Assembly (NCBI RefSeq): GCF_029203285.1
Contig: NZ_CP115669.1
Location: 1,798,001-1,862,000, forward strand
Source: Pseudomonas sp. PSE14
Lineage (GTDB): Bacteria > Pseudomonadota > Gammaproteobacteria > Pseudomonadales > Pseudomonadaceae
Reading direction: 5' to 3'
DNA: 64,000 nucleotides
Of this stretch, positions 10,097-18,023 are shown in pieces. The number at the start of each line of letters is the position of its first letter. Position 1 is the first letter of the stretch. The notes beneath the pieces are model-generated. The model made no database searches. It worked only from the letters and a program-made list of their open reading frames with translations, and was not told the DNA's origin. Both the position numbers and the translations under genes were made by a program.

Positions 10097-11653
10097 ATGA
10101 GCATGCAGAAGAAGCCTCAGATGGTGGAAGCCGTGGTCTTCTTCAATGACCGTGGCGTTTGTAAGGAAATGCTCTACCCCGAATTCGAGGCGCTGCTCGA
10201 CAACGTCGTGCAGATGCCGGATCTCGCCGAGCAGCAGGTACGCCTGGCCTATGTGCTGATCAACCCGCGCCTGCTGGTCAAGACGGCAGTCTTCTTCTAC
10301 CTGGACTTCGACGAGAACGGCGAGGCTGATCGCGGTTGGAACCTGCCCCTGCGCAACCTGGCCGAGCGCGCTGGCCGTGGCCCGGACTTGGGCGCCGGCC
10401 CGATTCGTCTGGCCTGCCGCAGTCAGTGCCCGGTGTCCTGGCACCAGATGCACCTGTGGGACCCCGTTCTTGAAGGTGACAGCAATCACCTGGCGCAGCT
10501 CCGCGCTGCGGCGAAGCGCAACAACCTGGGGGTGCTGGTCGAAGAGGAGCCGGCATCCGTCGAGCCGCAGCGCCTGCAGATGGCGGCTGAGCACCAGTGG
10601 TACGCACCCTCCGAGGAGGAATCCCGGGAAACCGCCGAGAAGCTCGCGCGGGAGATGCTCCAGGAGCACCAGCAGAAGACCGCCGAACTGCTCGACCAGC
10701 ACGAGACCCGCCTGTCGCAGATCAGCGAGCAGCACGAGCAGGAGCTCAACCGCCTGAAGCTCGGTGCGCAGGAGCAGGTCAAGGTGCTGCAGGCCGAGGT
10801 TTCGGCGCTGCGAGAAGGGCTCAAGCGCGAAGAAGACATCAACGCCGACCTGCGCCGCGAACTGGACGGGCAGGTCAGCGGATTCCAGCGTGGCCGCGAA
10901 GAACTGACCGCCCAGTTGCGGCAGATCGAGGAGAGCGGCCGCGACGAGATGGAGCAGTTGCGCCAGCAGATCGAAGATGAGGCCAAGGCCCGTATCGCCG
11001 CACTGGAGACTCAATACCAGCAGCAGGTTTCCGTCCGCGACGCGGAACTGGGCTATCGCAACGAGCTGGGGCAGCGATTGCAGCAGGAGAGCCAGCAGCT
11101 TCAGCAGGAAAACCAGAAGCTGCGCAAGGAGACCGAAAAGCAACGCCGGGAACTCGATCAACTGCGTCGGGACATCGAGCAGTTACGCCAGGAAAGCACG
11201 CAGCTACAGCAGGAGAGCGCGCAACTGCGTGAGCAGGCCCTACAGGCCGAGCTGCTGCAACAGAGCGTCGAGAACCTGCGCCAGGAGCTGGCTTTGCAGT
11301 CTACCAAGGCGGCGGACAGCTCGATGCTGGAGCGCCTGGCCGGCCAGGGCGTGGTTTTCGTGGTCTATCATCCGGGCGCCGGCCACCTGACCCTGTCGCT
11401 TGGGGATGTCACCCGCTATCAGGAAAACCCGATGGCCTTCGCCGCCGCCAAGTGCTTCGTCTCCGAAGACCAGTACCGCCAGTGGCTGGCGCATTACCAG
11501 CAGCCGACCTGCGAGGGGCGGCTGTCCAACGGTGACCGCTGTGCCCTGCCGATCGACCGTGTGGAGACACCCGGACGTTTCGTCGAAGGCGACAGCAACT
11601 GCTGCGCCCGCCACAAGACCGCTGGCCGCCTGCGCAGCGTGACCACGGCTTAA
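10097..11653 (+). CDS. Long coiled-coil protein of unknown function
   Basis: This 518-residue protein has three parts. An N-terminal globular region (about 1-165) includes VEAVVFFNDRGVCKEML and a conserved-looking SQCPVSWHQMHLWDP segment. A very long Glu/Gln-rich coiled coil (about 175-420) has heptad-like runs such as LRQESTQLQQESAQLREQ. A C-terminal globular domain (about 430-518) carries Cys in PTCEGRLSNGDRC and SNCCARHKTAGR, a possible metal site. Some databases label relatives chromosome-partition or ATPase proteins, but I see no Walker motif. Start at ATG 10097 after GAGGT; an upstream in-frame ATG at 10010 has no clear site. A homologue occupies the same place in P. aeruginosa (from memory). 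Confidence 0.85.
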   Translation: MSMQKKPQMVEAVVFFNDRGVCKEMLYPEFEALLDNVVQMPDLAEQQVRLAYVLINPRLLVKTAVFFYLDFDENGEADRGWNLPLRNLAERAGRGPDLGAGPIRLACRSQCPVSWHQMHLWDPVLEGDSNHLAQLRAAAKRNNLGVLVEEEPASVEPQRLQMAAEHQWYAPSEEESRETAEKLAREMLQEHQQKTAELLDQHETRLSQISEQHEQELNRLKLGAQEQVKVLQAEVSALREGLKREEDINADLRRELDGQVSGFQRGREELTAQLRQIEESGRDEMEQLRQQIEDEAKARIAALETQYQQQVSVRDAELGYRNELGQRLQQESQQLQQENQKLRKETEKQRRELDQLRRDIEQLRQESTQLQQESAQLREQALQAELLQQSVENLRQELALQSTKAADSSMLERLAGQGVVFVVYHPGAGHLTLSLGDVTRYQENPMAFAAAKCFVSEDQYRQWLAHYQQPTCEGRLSNGDRCALPIDRVETPGRFVEGDSNCCARHKTAGRLRSVTTA

Positions 11654-11662
11654 GCGGACGCT

Positions 11663-12607
11663 TTGCAGTACCCTGACTGGCGCCCCGTCGCACCGCTGCA
11701 ACCCGTTCACCTGGACTGGCTGGAGCGCGCCGGCGTCGAGCTGGCGTTGCTGCGCCTGGACCAGGTCGACGCCCTCATCTGCGGCAACAAGTGGTTCAAG
11801 CTCGCGCCTTATCTGAAGCAGGCCGCCGATCTCGGTCTCGATGGTGTAATGAGCCTGGGTGGCGCCCATTCCAATCACCTTCACGCCCTGGCCGCAGCCG
11901 GCGCCCGTTTCGGTTTCCGCACCGTCGGGCTGCTGCGCGGCGAAGAGCAGGACAACCCCACGATTGCCGACCTGCGCCAGCTCGGTATGCAATTGCACTG
12001 GCTGGGTTACGGCGGCTATCGCCGGCGCCATGAGCCGGACTTCTGGATGCCCTGGCGCGAGCGCTATCCCGGATTGTTGCCGGTGGGCGAGGGTGGCGGC
12101 GGTCTGCCCGGTGCGCGGGGCTGCGTGTCGCTGGTGGCGATGATTCGCGAGCAGTTGGCGGGCATTGGCTGGTGGGATTATCAGCAGCTGTGGGTCGCCT
12201 GCGGCACCGGTACGACGCTGGCCGGTCTGGTGCTGGGCGAGAGCGGCGCGCATCCGCTGGTGGGGGCGTTGGCGGTACCGCCGGGGCATGGCGTCGAGGA
12301 ACAGGTGCCCGCGCTATTGGCGCAGGCGGGAGTCGAGGCGTGCGGCTACCGCCTGATCGACGCCAGCCGGGGTGGCTTTGCGCGGATCGACCCGACGCTG
12401 GCGCGTTTCATCCTGGACAGCGAAGCTGAATGCGGCGTGCCGCTGGAGCCGATGTACACCGGCAAGCTGCTGCTGGCGCTGCACGATGAGGTCGCCGCCG
12501 GGCGGGTCGCGCGTGGTAGTCGCATAGTTGCCGTGCATACGGGGGGCCTGCAGGGGCGGCGGGCCATGCAGGAACGCCTCCTGGCGCTGGCCGCTCAGCG
12601 CGAATAG
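11663..12607 (+). CDS. D-cysteine desulfhydrase / ACC deaminase-like PLP enzyme
   Basis: This 314-residue fold-type II PLP enzyme is of the ACC deaminase / D-cysteine desulfhydrase group. The PLP lysine is in CGNKWFKL (about residue 37-44), followed by the typical SLGGAHSNHLHALAAAG motif; CGTGTTLAGL is the PLP phosphate loop. ACC deaminase and D-cysteine desulfhydrase cannot be separated by eye; the short length and GGAHSNH favour a desulfhydrase-like activity. Start is a TTG at 11663, nine bases after the previous stop, and the initiation signal is weak. The 3' end overlaps the convergent DUF1853 gene by 13 bases. Confidence 0.88.
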   Translation: MQYPDWRPVAPLQPVHLDWLERAGVELALLRLDQVDALICGNKWFKLAPYLKQAADLGLDGVMSLGGAHSNHLHALAAAGARFGFRTVGLLRGEEQDNPTIADLRQLGMQLHWLGYGGYRRRHEPDFWMPWRERYPGLLPVGEGGGGLPGARGCVSLVAMIREQLAGIGWWDYQQLWVACGTGTTLAGLVLGESGAHPLVGALAVPPGHGVEEQVPALLAQAGVEACGYRLIDASRGGFARIDPTLARFILDSEAECGVPLEPMYTGKLLLALHDEVAAGRVARGSRIVAVHTGGLQGRRAMQERLLALAAQRE

Positions 12608-13539
12608 CCGCCGTGCACCCGCGGCCAACGGTCGCCCACCAGAAACAGACGCTCCTGTTCGCGCCAGCGCCCGTCCTGGAACGCCAGGCGGACCAGCAGT
12701 TGCGGGAAGCCGTCCTCCGGCAGCTCCGTCAGCCAGTCGTCAAACTGCGCGGCGGTCCAGCGCTCATCGGCGTCGTACGCCGCCGGTGCCAGCCAGTGTT
12801 TTCGCGACAGTACCTGCCAGCCCTCGGGGTGTAACTCCTGATAGCGCGGCCATTCCTGGCGGTGCAGCCAGCGGCCGTGCAGGTGATGCTCGCTGGCGCC
12901 CGCGGGCGGCGGGCAGCGCGCTGGCCAGGGGTAGAACAGGTAGCCGCCGAGCCAGAGCCCGGCCGAGGGCGTGGCCTCGCTGAACTCGCGAACCACGCAC
13001 ATGCCTTCGAGCGTCGCCGAGAGCGGCAACTGGTGCTGGTAGAAGTGCTCGATCTTGCGTAGCAGGTGGTCTTCGGCGCCGGGACCGAGCCAGGCGTTGG
13101 GTCCATCCTCGCTGGGGCCGAGGTAGAGCTTGATGGCCAGTTCCAGGTGATGCAGGCCGTCGTCGTCTTCCAGCAGCAGGTCCAGTTCACCCAGGGTGTG
13201 GCCGTTGTCGCGCACCGGCAGGTTGGCGGCCAGCAGGCGCAGGTCAGGCGCCTGTTCCAGGGCGTATTGCCAGAGGCGCTCATAGTAGCGGCCGAGGCGC
13301 TGGTGGGGTGTGCTCTGCAACTGTTCCAGCAGGTGTGCGGGCGAGTGTTCCTGGGCGCGCAGCCAGTCGGCCAATCGCGACGGCTCGGCGAGCCAGCGGC
13401 TGGCCGTCAGCGGGTGGCGCAGGGCTGGGCTGCCCGGATTGAGCAGCGGCGGGGAGAGCAGCGTCCAGGCCAGATCGCGGACTTGTGGCTGGCGCAGCTC
13501 GGTCAGCAGTTCGTTCAGGAGTGGGGTCAGAGCGCTCAT
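12595..13539 (-). CDS. DUF1853 family protein
   Basis: This is a 314-residue cytoplasmic protein without signal peptide or membrane segment. Features that recall DUF1853 are the N-terminal helix bundle (VRDLAWTLLSPPLL), the GELDLLLEDDDGLHHLELAIKLYL segment and LGPGAEDHLLRKIEHF. The D-x-x-L followed by a conserved H-x-E-x-A-I-K core resembles nuclease-like folds (D...ExK), which would fit a PD-(D/E)XK-type role; that is inference. The gene is convergent with the preceding PLP enzyme, overlapping it by 13 bases, and divergent from nadK. Confidence 0.85.
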   Translation of the reverse strand: MSALTPLLNELLTELRQPQVRDLAWTLLSPPLLNPGSPALRHPLTASRWLAEPSRLADWLRAQEHSPAHLLEQLQSTPHQRLGRYYERLWQYALEQAPDLRLLAANLPVRDNGHTLGELDLLLEDDDGLHHLELAIKLYLGPSEDGPNAWLGPGAEDHLLRKIEHFYQHQLPLSATLEGMCVVREFSEATPSAGLWLGGYLFYPWPARCPPPAGASEHHLHGRWLHRQEWPRYQELHPEGWQVLSRKHWLAPAAYDADERWTAAQFDDWLTELPEDGFPQLLVRLAFQDGRWREQERLFLVGDRWPRVHGGYSR

Positions 13540-13640
13540 CCCTCTAGCCTAGCCGCTCAGCTCGCGCTGCGGTTTGCCGCTGCTTCGGCGTTTCGCCCAT
13601 AATTCCGTCATTCCCGCATCGCAAAGCCGCCCGGAGTCCC

Positions 13641-14528
13641 ATGGAACCCTTTCGCAACATCGGCATCATCGGCCGCCTGGGCAGCACCCAGGTCCTGGAA
13701 ACCATCCGTCGGCTGAAGCGCTTCCTCATCGAACGCCATCTGCACGTGATCCTCGAGGACACCATCTCCGAGGTGCTGCCCGGCCACGGCCTGCAGACCT
13801 GCTCACGGAAAATCATGGGCGAGATCTGCGACCTGGTGATCGTGGTCGGCGGTGACGGCAGCATGCTCGGCGCGGCGCGCGCCCTGGCGCGGCACAAGGT
13901 GCCGGTGCTGGGGATCAACCGTGGCAGCCTGGGCTTCCTCACCGACATCCGCCCGGACGAGCTGGAAACCAAGGTCGCCGAAGTGCTCGGCGGCCAGTAC
14001 ATCGTTGAGAGCCGCTTCCTGCTCGACGCCCAGGTGCGCCGCCATGGCGAGTCCATCGGCCAGGGCGATGCGCTGAACGACGTGGTGCTGCACCCCGGCA
14101 AGTCCACGCGGATGATCGAGTTCGAGCTGCACATCGACGGCCAGTTCGTCTGCAGCCAGAAGGCCGACGGCCTGATCGTCGCCACCCCGACCGGCTCCAC
14201 CGCCTACGCGCTGTCCGCCGGTGGGCCGATCATGCATCCCAAGCTCGACGCCATCGTCGTGGTGCCGATGTATCCGCACACCCTCTCGGGACGGCCCATC
14301 GTGGTCGACGGCAACAGCGAGCTGAAGATCGTCGTCTCGCCGAACATGCAGATCTACCCGCAGGTGTCCTGTGACGGCCAGAACCACTTCACCTGCGCCC
14401 CCGGCGACACCGTCACGGTGAGCAAGAAGCCGCAGAAGCTGCGCCTGATCCACCCGATCGACCACAACTACTACGAGGTCTGCCGGACCAAGCTGGGCTG
14501 GGGCAGTCGCCTCGGGAGCAGCGAGTGA
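13641..14528 (+). CDS. nadK: NAD kinase
   Basis: NAD kinase phosphorylates NAD+ to NADP+ and is essential in most bacteria. The 295-residue protein has the catalytic GGDGSML motif at residues 70-76, NRGSLGFLTD near 95, and the second family motif TPTGSTAYALSAGGP near 185. ATG at 13641 follows a GGAG site. Its TGA overlaps the start region of the next gene, so a three-gene coupled unit (nadK, phosphoesterase, rhomboid) is likely. Confidence 0.97.
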   Translation: MEPFRNIGIIGRLGSTQVLETIRRLKRFLIERHLHVILEDTISEVLPGHGLQTCSRKIMGEICDLVIVVGGDGSMLGAARALARHKVPVLGINRGSLGFLTDIRPDELETKVAEVLGGQYIVESRFLLDAQVRRHGESIGQGDALNDVVLHPGKSTRMIEFELHIDGQFVCSQKADGLIVATPTGSTAYALSAGGPIMHPKLDAIVVVPMYPHTLSGRPIVVDGNSELKIVVSPNMQIYPQVSCDGQNHFTCAPGDTVTVSKKPQKLRLIHPIDHNYYEVCRTKLGWGSRLGSSE

Positions 14529-15508
14529 TGGAACTCGACCCCTCACGCGGCTATGACCTGATCGGCGACATCCACGGCTGCGCCAATACCCTGGATTACC
14601 TGCTGGAGCGCATGGGCTACCGGCTGCAGGGTGGTGTCTGGCGGCATGCGCGGCGGCAGGCACTGTTCCTGGGTGACATCATCGACCGTGGGCCGCGCAT
14701 CCGCGAGGCGCTGCACCGGGTGCACGACATGGTCGCCGCCGGCGAAGCGCTGTGCATCATGGGCAACCACGAGTTCAACGCCCTTGGCTGGTCGACCCCG
14801 GCGGCGCCCGGCAGCGGTCGGCAGTACGTGCGCGAGCACACGCCGCGCCACGCCCGGCTGATCAAGGAGACCCTGGACCAGTTCGAAGGCCATCCGGCGG
14901 ACTGGCGGGATTTCCTCGGCTGGTTCCAGAGCATGCCGCTGTTCCTCGACGCCGGACGCTTCCGCATGGTCCACGCCTGCTGGGACCACGACGTGATCGA
15001 CGCGCTGCGCCAGCAGTTCCACGACGGCCGCATCGACGAAGCCTTCCTCAAGGCCACTGCCGAGCCGGGCAGTTTCGCCCAGCAGGCCTGTGACCGCCTG
15101 CTGCGTGGCACCGACATGCGCCTGCCCAATGGCCTGACCCTGACCGGCAGCGATGGCTTCACCCGTTCGTTCTTCCGCACCAAGTTCTGGGAGGAGGACC
15201 GCGCACCGGAAACCTACGGCGACATCGTGTTCCAGCCTGATGCGCTGCCTGACGAAGTGGCCAGCGAGCGCCTGAGCGACGAGCAGAAGTCCCGCTTGCT
15301 GACCTACGGTGCCGACGAGCCGTTGCTGTTCGTCGGTCACTACTGGCGGCGCGGTACGCCCGCGCCGATCCGGCCCAACCTGGCCTGCCTGGACTACAGC
15401 GCGGTGATGTACGGCAAGCTTGCGGCCTATCGGCTGGACGACGAGACCCGTCTGGAGCGGAGCAAGTTCGTGTGGGTGGACGTGAAGCGTCCGGAGGGCG
15501 ATGCGTGA
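14528..15508 (+). CDS. Calcineurin-like metallophosphoesterase
   Basis: The 326-residue protein carries the metallophosphatase motifs in order: GDIHG (about 14-18), GDIIDRGP (about 51-58), GNHEFNA (about 79-85) and a C-terminal FVGHYW. These bind two metal ions in Ser/Thr-phosphatase-like and diadenosine tetraphosphatase-like enzymes; the substrate is unknown. I chose ATG 14528, which overlaps the nadK stop as TGATG and lies nine bases after GGGAG; a GTG three bases earlier is equally possible. The 3' end overlaps the rhomboid start. Confidence 0.9.
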   Translation: MELDPSRGYDLIGDIHGCANTLDYLLERMGYRLQGGVWRHARRQALFLGDIIDRGPRIREALHRVHDMVAAGEALCIMGNHEFNALGWSTPAAPGSGRQYVREHTPRHARLIKETLDQFEGHPADWRDFLGWFQSMPLFLDAGRFRMVHACWDHDVIDALRQQFHDGRIDEAFLKATAEPGSFAQQACDRLLRGTDMRLPNGLTLTGSDGFTRSFFRTKFWEEDRAPETYGDIVFQPDALPDEVASERLSDEQKSRLLTYGADEPLLFVGHYWRRGTPAPIRPNLACLDYSAVMYGKLAAYRLDDETRLERSKFVWVDVKRPEGDA

Positions 15509-16371
15509 GTGTGGTTGAAGCGATACGGCTGCCGGCGGCGGTCGACCTGGGCGAGTTCGTCAACCTGCTGCGGCGCCTCAATGTCCCTTTCCGGGTCAGC
15601 GAGGAATCGGGTGAGCAGGTGCTCTGGGTGCCCAATGCCCAACTGGCCGAGCAGGTGCGCACGCTGTACGAGCGTTATCCCCAGGGTGACCCTCAGTTCA
15701 GTGTGCAGGCCGAGCGCCGGCGTGGCGGGCCCGGGTTCCTGGAACAGCTGAAACTGAGCTGGATGACTGCGGCGGTGCTGCTGGTAACCTGCGCCGTTGC
15801 CGCCGTGACCCTGCTCGGTACCTACCCGGAAACCCTGCGCTGGCTGACCTTCCAGGATTTCCGCCTGGTCGGCGAGGACCGCGTGATGTTCCTGCCGCTC
15901 ACCGACACCCTGGCGGCGGGGCAGTGGTGGCGGCTGTGGACGCCGATGCTGATCCACTTCGGCTGGCTGCACCTGGCGATGAACGGCATGTGGTACTGGG
16001 AGCTGGGGCGGCGCATCGAGTACCGCCAGGGCGCCGGGATGCTGCTGGGCCTGAGCCTGGGCTTCGGCCTGGTTTCCAACGTCGTGCAGTATGGCGTCAG
16101 CGGGCCGAGTCTGTTCGGCGGTCTCTCCGGCGTGCTCTACGGTCTGCTCGGTCACTGCTGGATCTTCCAGCGCATGGCGCCGACCCCGGCCTACCAGTTG
16201 CCCAAGGGCGTGGTGGCGATGATGCTGATCTGGCTGCTGGTATGCCTGTCCGGGGTGATCGACCTGCTCGGCTTCGGCTCCATTGCCAACGGCGCGCACG
16301 TGGGCGGGCTGGTGGCGGGCTGCCTGAGCGGCCTGATCGGCGGATTGCTGGCGCGCCGCGCGGGGCACTGA
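15505..16371 (+). CDS. glpG: Rhomboid family intramembrane serine protease (GlpG-like)
   Basis: The protein is 288 residues with an N-terminal cytoplasmic domain (about 1-75) and six membrane segments. The catalytic dyad is Ser208 in GGLSGVLYGLLG and His265 in NGAHVGGLVAG; HFGWLHLAMNGMWYWELG is the L1/TM2 rhomboid signature with the oxyanion-side Asn. The GTG at 15505 overlaps the preceding TGA (GTGA) and has a GGAGGG site at 15493-15498, so translation is coupled. E. coli GlpG shares this layout. A REPIN follows directly. Confidence 0.93.
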   Translation: MSVVEAIRLPAAVDLGEFVNLLRRLNVPFRVSEESGEQVLWVPNAQLAEQVRTLYERYPQGDPQFSVQAERRRGGPGFLEQLKLSWMTAAVLLVTCAVAAVTLLGTYPETLRWLTFQDFRLVGEDRVMFLPLTDTLAAGQWWRLWTPMLIHFGWLHLAMNGMWYWELGRRIEYRQGAGMLLGLSLGFGLVSNVVQYGVSGPSLFGGLSGVLYGLLGHCWIFQRMAPTPAYQLPKGVVAMMLIWLLVCLSGVIDLLGFGSIANGAHVGGLVAGCLSGLIGGLLARRAGH

Positions 16372-16397
16372 AGCTGCCTCCTCGCCGGGGCGGAACC

Positions 16398-16476
16398 TGT
16401 AGGAGCGAGCTTGCTCGCGAACCGCCCGGCTCCACAGTGCCCGGCGAGTCCGTTCGCGAGCAAGCTCGCTCCTACA
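16398..16476. repeat. REPIN (two inverted REP sequences)
   Basis: TGTAGGAGCGAGCTTGCTCG plus CGAAC at 16398-16422 and its exact inverted complement at 16452-16476 flank a 29-base spacer. It sits just after the rhomboid stop. Confidence 0.95.
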
Positions 16477-16572
16477 CGGAATCAATCACCTACCGCCTGA
16501 CCTCTGTTCGTGCGCCAAAGCCTTCGGCCCGGTAGAATGCCGGCTTCGTTTTTCTCCAGCAGGAGCCGGCCC

Positions 16573-16833
16573 ATGTCGTCCTTCGCCGAAATGATCCAGA
16601 ACATCACCCCCGAGCTTTACGAGAGCCTCAAGCTCGCCGTGGAAATCGGCAAGTGGCCCGATGGCCGCAAGCTGTCCCAGGAGCAGAAGGAACTGTCGCT
16701 GCAGGCCGTGATCGCCTGGGAGATGAAGAATCTGCCCGAAGACCAGCGCACCGGCTACATGGGCCCGCAGGAATGCGAATCCCACGCCGAGCCGATCCCG
16801 AACATCCTGTTCTCGACCAATACCCTGCATTGA
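16573..16833 (+). CDS. YeaC-like DUF1315 protein
   Basis: This is an 86-residue cytoplasmic protein starting MSSFAEMIQNITPELYESLKLAVE, with the family pattern GKWPDG and a C-terminal QECESHAEPIPNILF. It matches the small DUF1315 (YeaC) family, whose function is unknown. A strong AGGAG site at 16561-16565 supports the ATG at 16573. DUF2797 follows after 13 bases, so the two are probably co-transcribed. Confidence 0.9.
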   Translation: MSSFAEMIQNITPELYESLKLAVEIGKWPDGRKLSQEQKELSLQAVIAWEMKNLPEDQRTGYMGPQECESHAEPIPNILFSTNTLH

Positions 16834-16846
16834 TGGCCGCTTTCTG

Positions 16847-17674
16847 ATGGTAGAGCTTGGACGCGGCGCCCTGGACAAGATGTCGGCGCGCCTGGAAAGC
16901 CCCGTGCAATACGCCTTCCGCCTCGGCGAGGCGGAGGTCCCGGTAAACCCGCTGATCGGCAAGACCCTGCGCCTGGAGTACCTGGGCGAAATCTTCTGCT
17001 GCCACTGCGGACGCAAGACCAAGAAGAGTTTCAGCCAGGGCTACTGCTACCCGTGCTTCACCAAGCTGGCGCAGTGCGACAGCTGCATCATGAGCCCGGA
17101 GAAGTGCCACTACGAAGACGGCTCATGCCGCGAGCCTGAGTGGGGCGAGCGCTTCTGCATGACCGACCACGTGGTCTACCTGGCCAACTCCTCGGGCGTG
17201 AAGGTGGGCATCACCCGCGCCAGCCAGGTGCCGACCCGCTGGATCGACCAGGGCGCGCGCCAGGCATTGCCGATCATGCGCGTGGCCACCCGCCAGCAGT
17301 CCGGCTTCGTCGAAGACCTGCTGCGCAGCCAGGTCGCCGACCGCACCAACTGGCGTGCCTTGCTCAAGGGCGAGGCCGAGCCGCTGGACCTGGTCGCCAT
17401 CCGCGAGCAATTGTTCGACACCTGCGCCGAGGGCATTCTCGGTCTGCAGCAGCGCTTTGGCCTGCAGGCGCTCCAGCCGGTGCTTGACCTGGACCCCATC
17501 GAGATCAGCTACCCGGTGGTGGCCTACCCGGCCAAGATCACCAGCTTCGACCTGGAGAAGACGCCGGTGGTGGAGGGGACCCTGCAAGGTATAAAGGGCC
17601 AGTACCTGATCTTCGATACCGGCGTGATCAATGTACGCAAGTTCACCGCGTACCAACTGGCCATCAGCGCCTGA
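16847..17674 (+). CDS. DUF2797 protein with zinc-ribbon cysteines and a GIY-YIG-like segment
   Basis: In this 275-residue protein, an N-terminal cysteine-rich region (about 43-95) has CCHCGRKTKKSFSQGYCYPC, then CDSC and a further CHYE...C, enough for two zinc sites. After it, HVVYLANSSGVKVGITR (about 106-122) resembles the GIY-YIG nuclease core, with later Arg and Glu (TRWIDQGA; SGFVEDLL) in plausible positions. Homologues occur next to DUF1315 in Pseudomonas. Function is unknown; a nucleic-acid-binding or nuclease-derived role is inference. The stop codon's last base is also the first base of the 199-bp inverted-repeat element. Confidence 0.85.
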   Translation: MVELGRGALDKMSARLESPVQYAFRLGEAEVPVNPLIGKTLRLEYLGEIFCCHCGRKTKKSFSQGYCYPCFTKLAQCDSCIMSPEKCHYEDGSCREPEWGERFCMTDHVVYLANSSGVKVGITRASQVPTRWIDQGARQALPIMRVATRQQSGFVEDLLRSQVADRTNWRALLKGEAEPLDLVAIREQLFDTCAEGILGLQQRFGLQALQPVLDLDPIEISYPVVAYPAKITSFDLEKTPVVEGTLQGIKGQYLIFDTGVINVRKFTAYQLAISA

Positions 17675-17872
17675 GAACCTGTTTACGATCTGCTGCGCGT
17701 CGGCGGTAGGGCTTTGAAAAGCGCCCTCAGATGCTCATTTACAGCGCGTAAACTCCGCTCTTCGGGTTCTTTTATTCGCTGGCGCTTACCCTTCGGGCCA
17801 GCCTTTGGCTGTTACTCCCGTTGGTCGTTTCGCCTACTACCGCTCTAGCTCGCGAGATCGTAAACAGGTTCT
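17674..17872. mobile_element. MITE-like palindromic element, 199 bp
   Basis: The ends are a perfect 17-bp terminal inverted repeat: AGAACCTGTTTACGATC at 17674-17690 and its exact complement at 17856-17872. The element has no long coding frame and no transposase. CTGA occurs at both outer boundaries (17671-17674 and 17871-17874), compatible with a short target duplication, although it overlaps the repeat. The interior has further partial self-complementarity (GCGCGTCGGCGGTAG; CAGCGCGTAAACTCCGC). I recall similar AACCTGTTTACGATC-ended repeats in other pseudomonads. Confidence 0.75.
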
Positions 17873-18023
17873 GATCGAACGCTCATTGAATTTCCGGCCC
17901 GGAGCCGCATCTAGGGATAGATGCGGTTCCGACTCGCCTGCTTCGCTCTATCTCGCTAGAGTCAGTACCCAGATTCCTCCGGCCGGCCTATCGGGCCTGC
18001 CGCCTGCCAAGGGGCCAAAAGCC
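17873..18023. other. Leader region before pepN with a small hairpin
   Basis: No gene is visible. An 8-bp hairpin (CCGCATCT at 17905-17912 and AGATGCGG at 17919-17926) lies about 100 bases before the pepN start. I see no clear promoter, so transcription may start inside or upstream of the MITE-like element. Confidence 0.4.
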
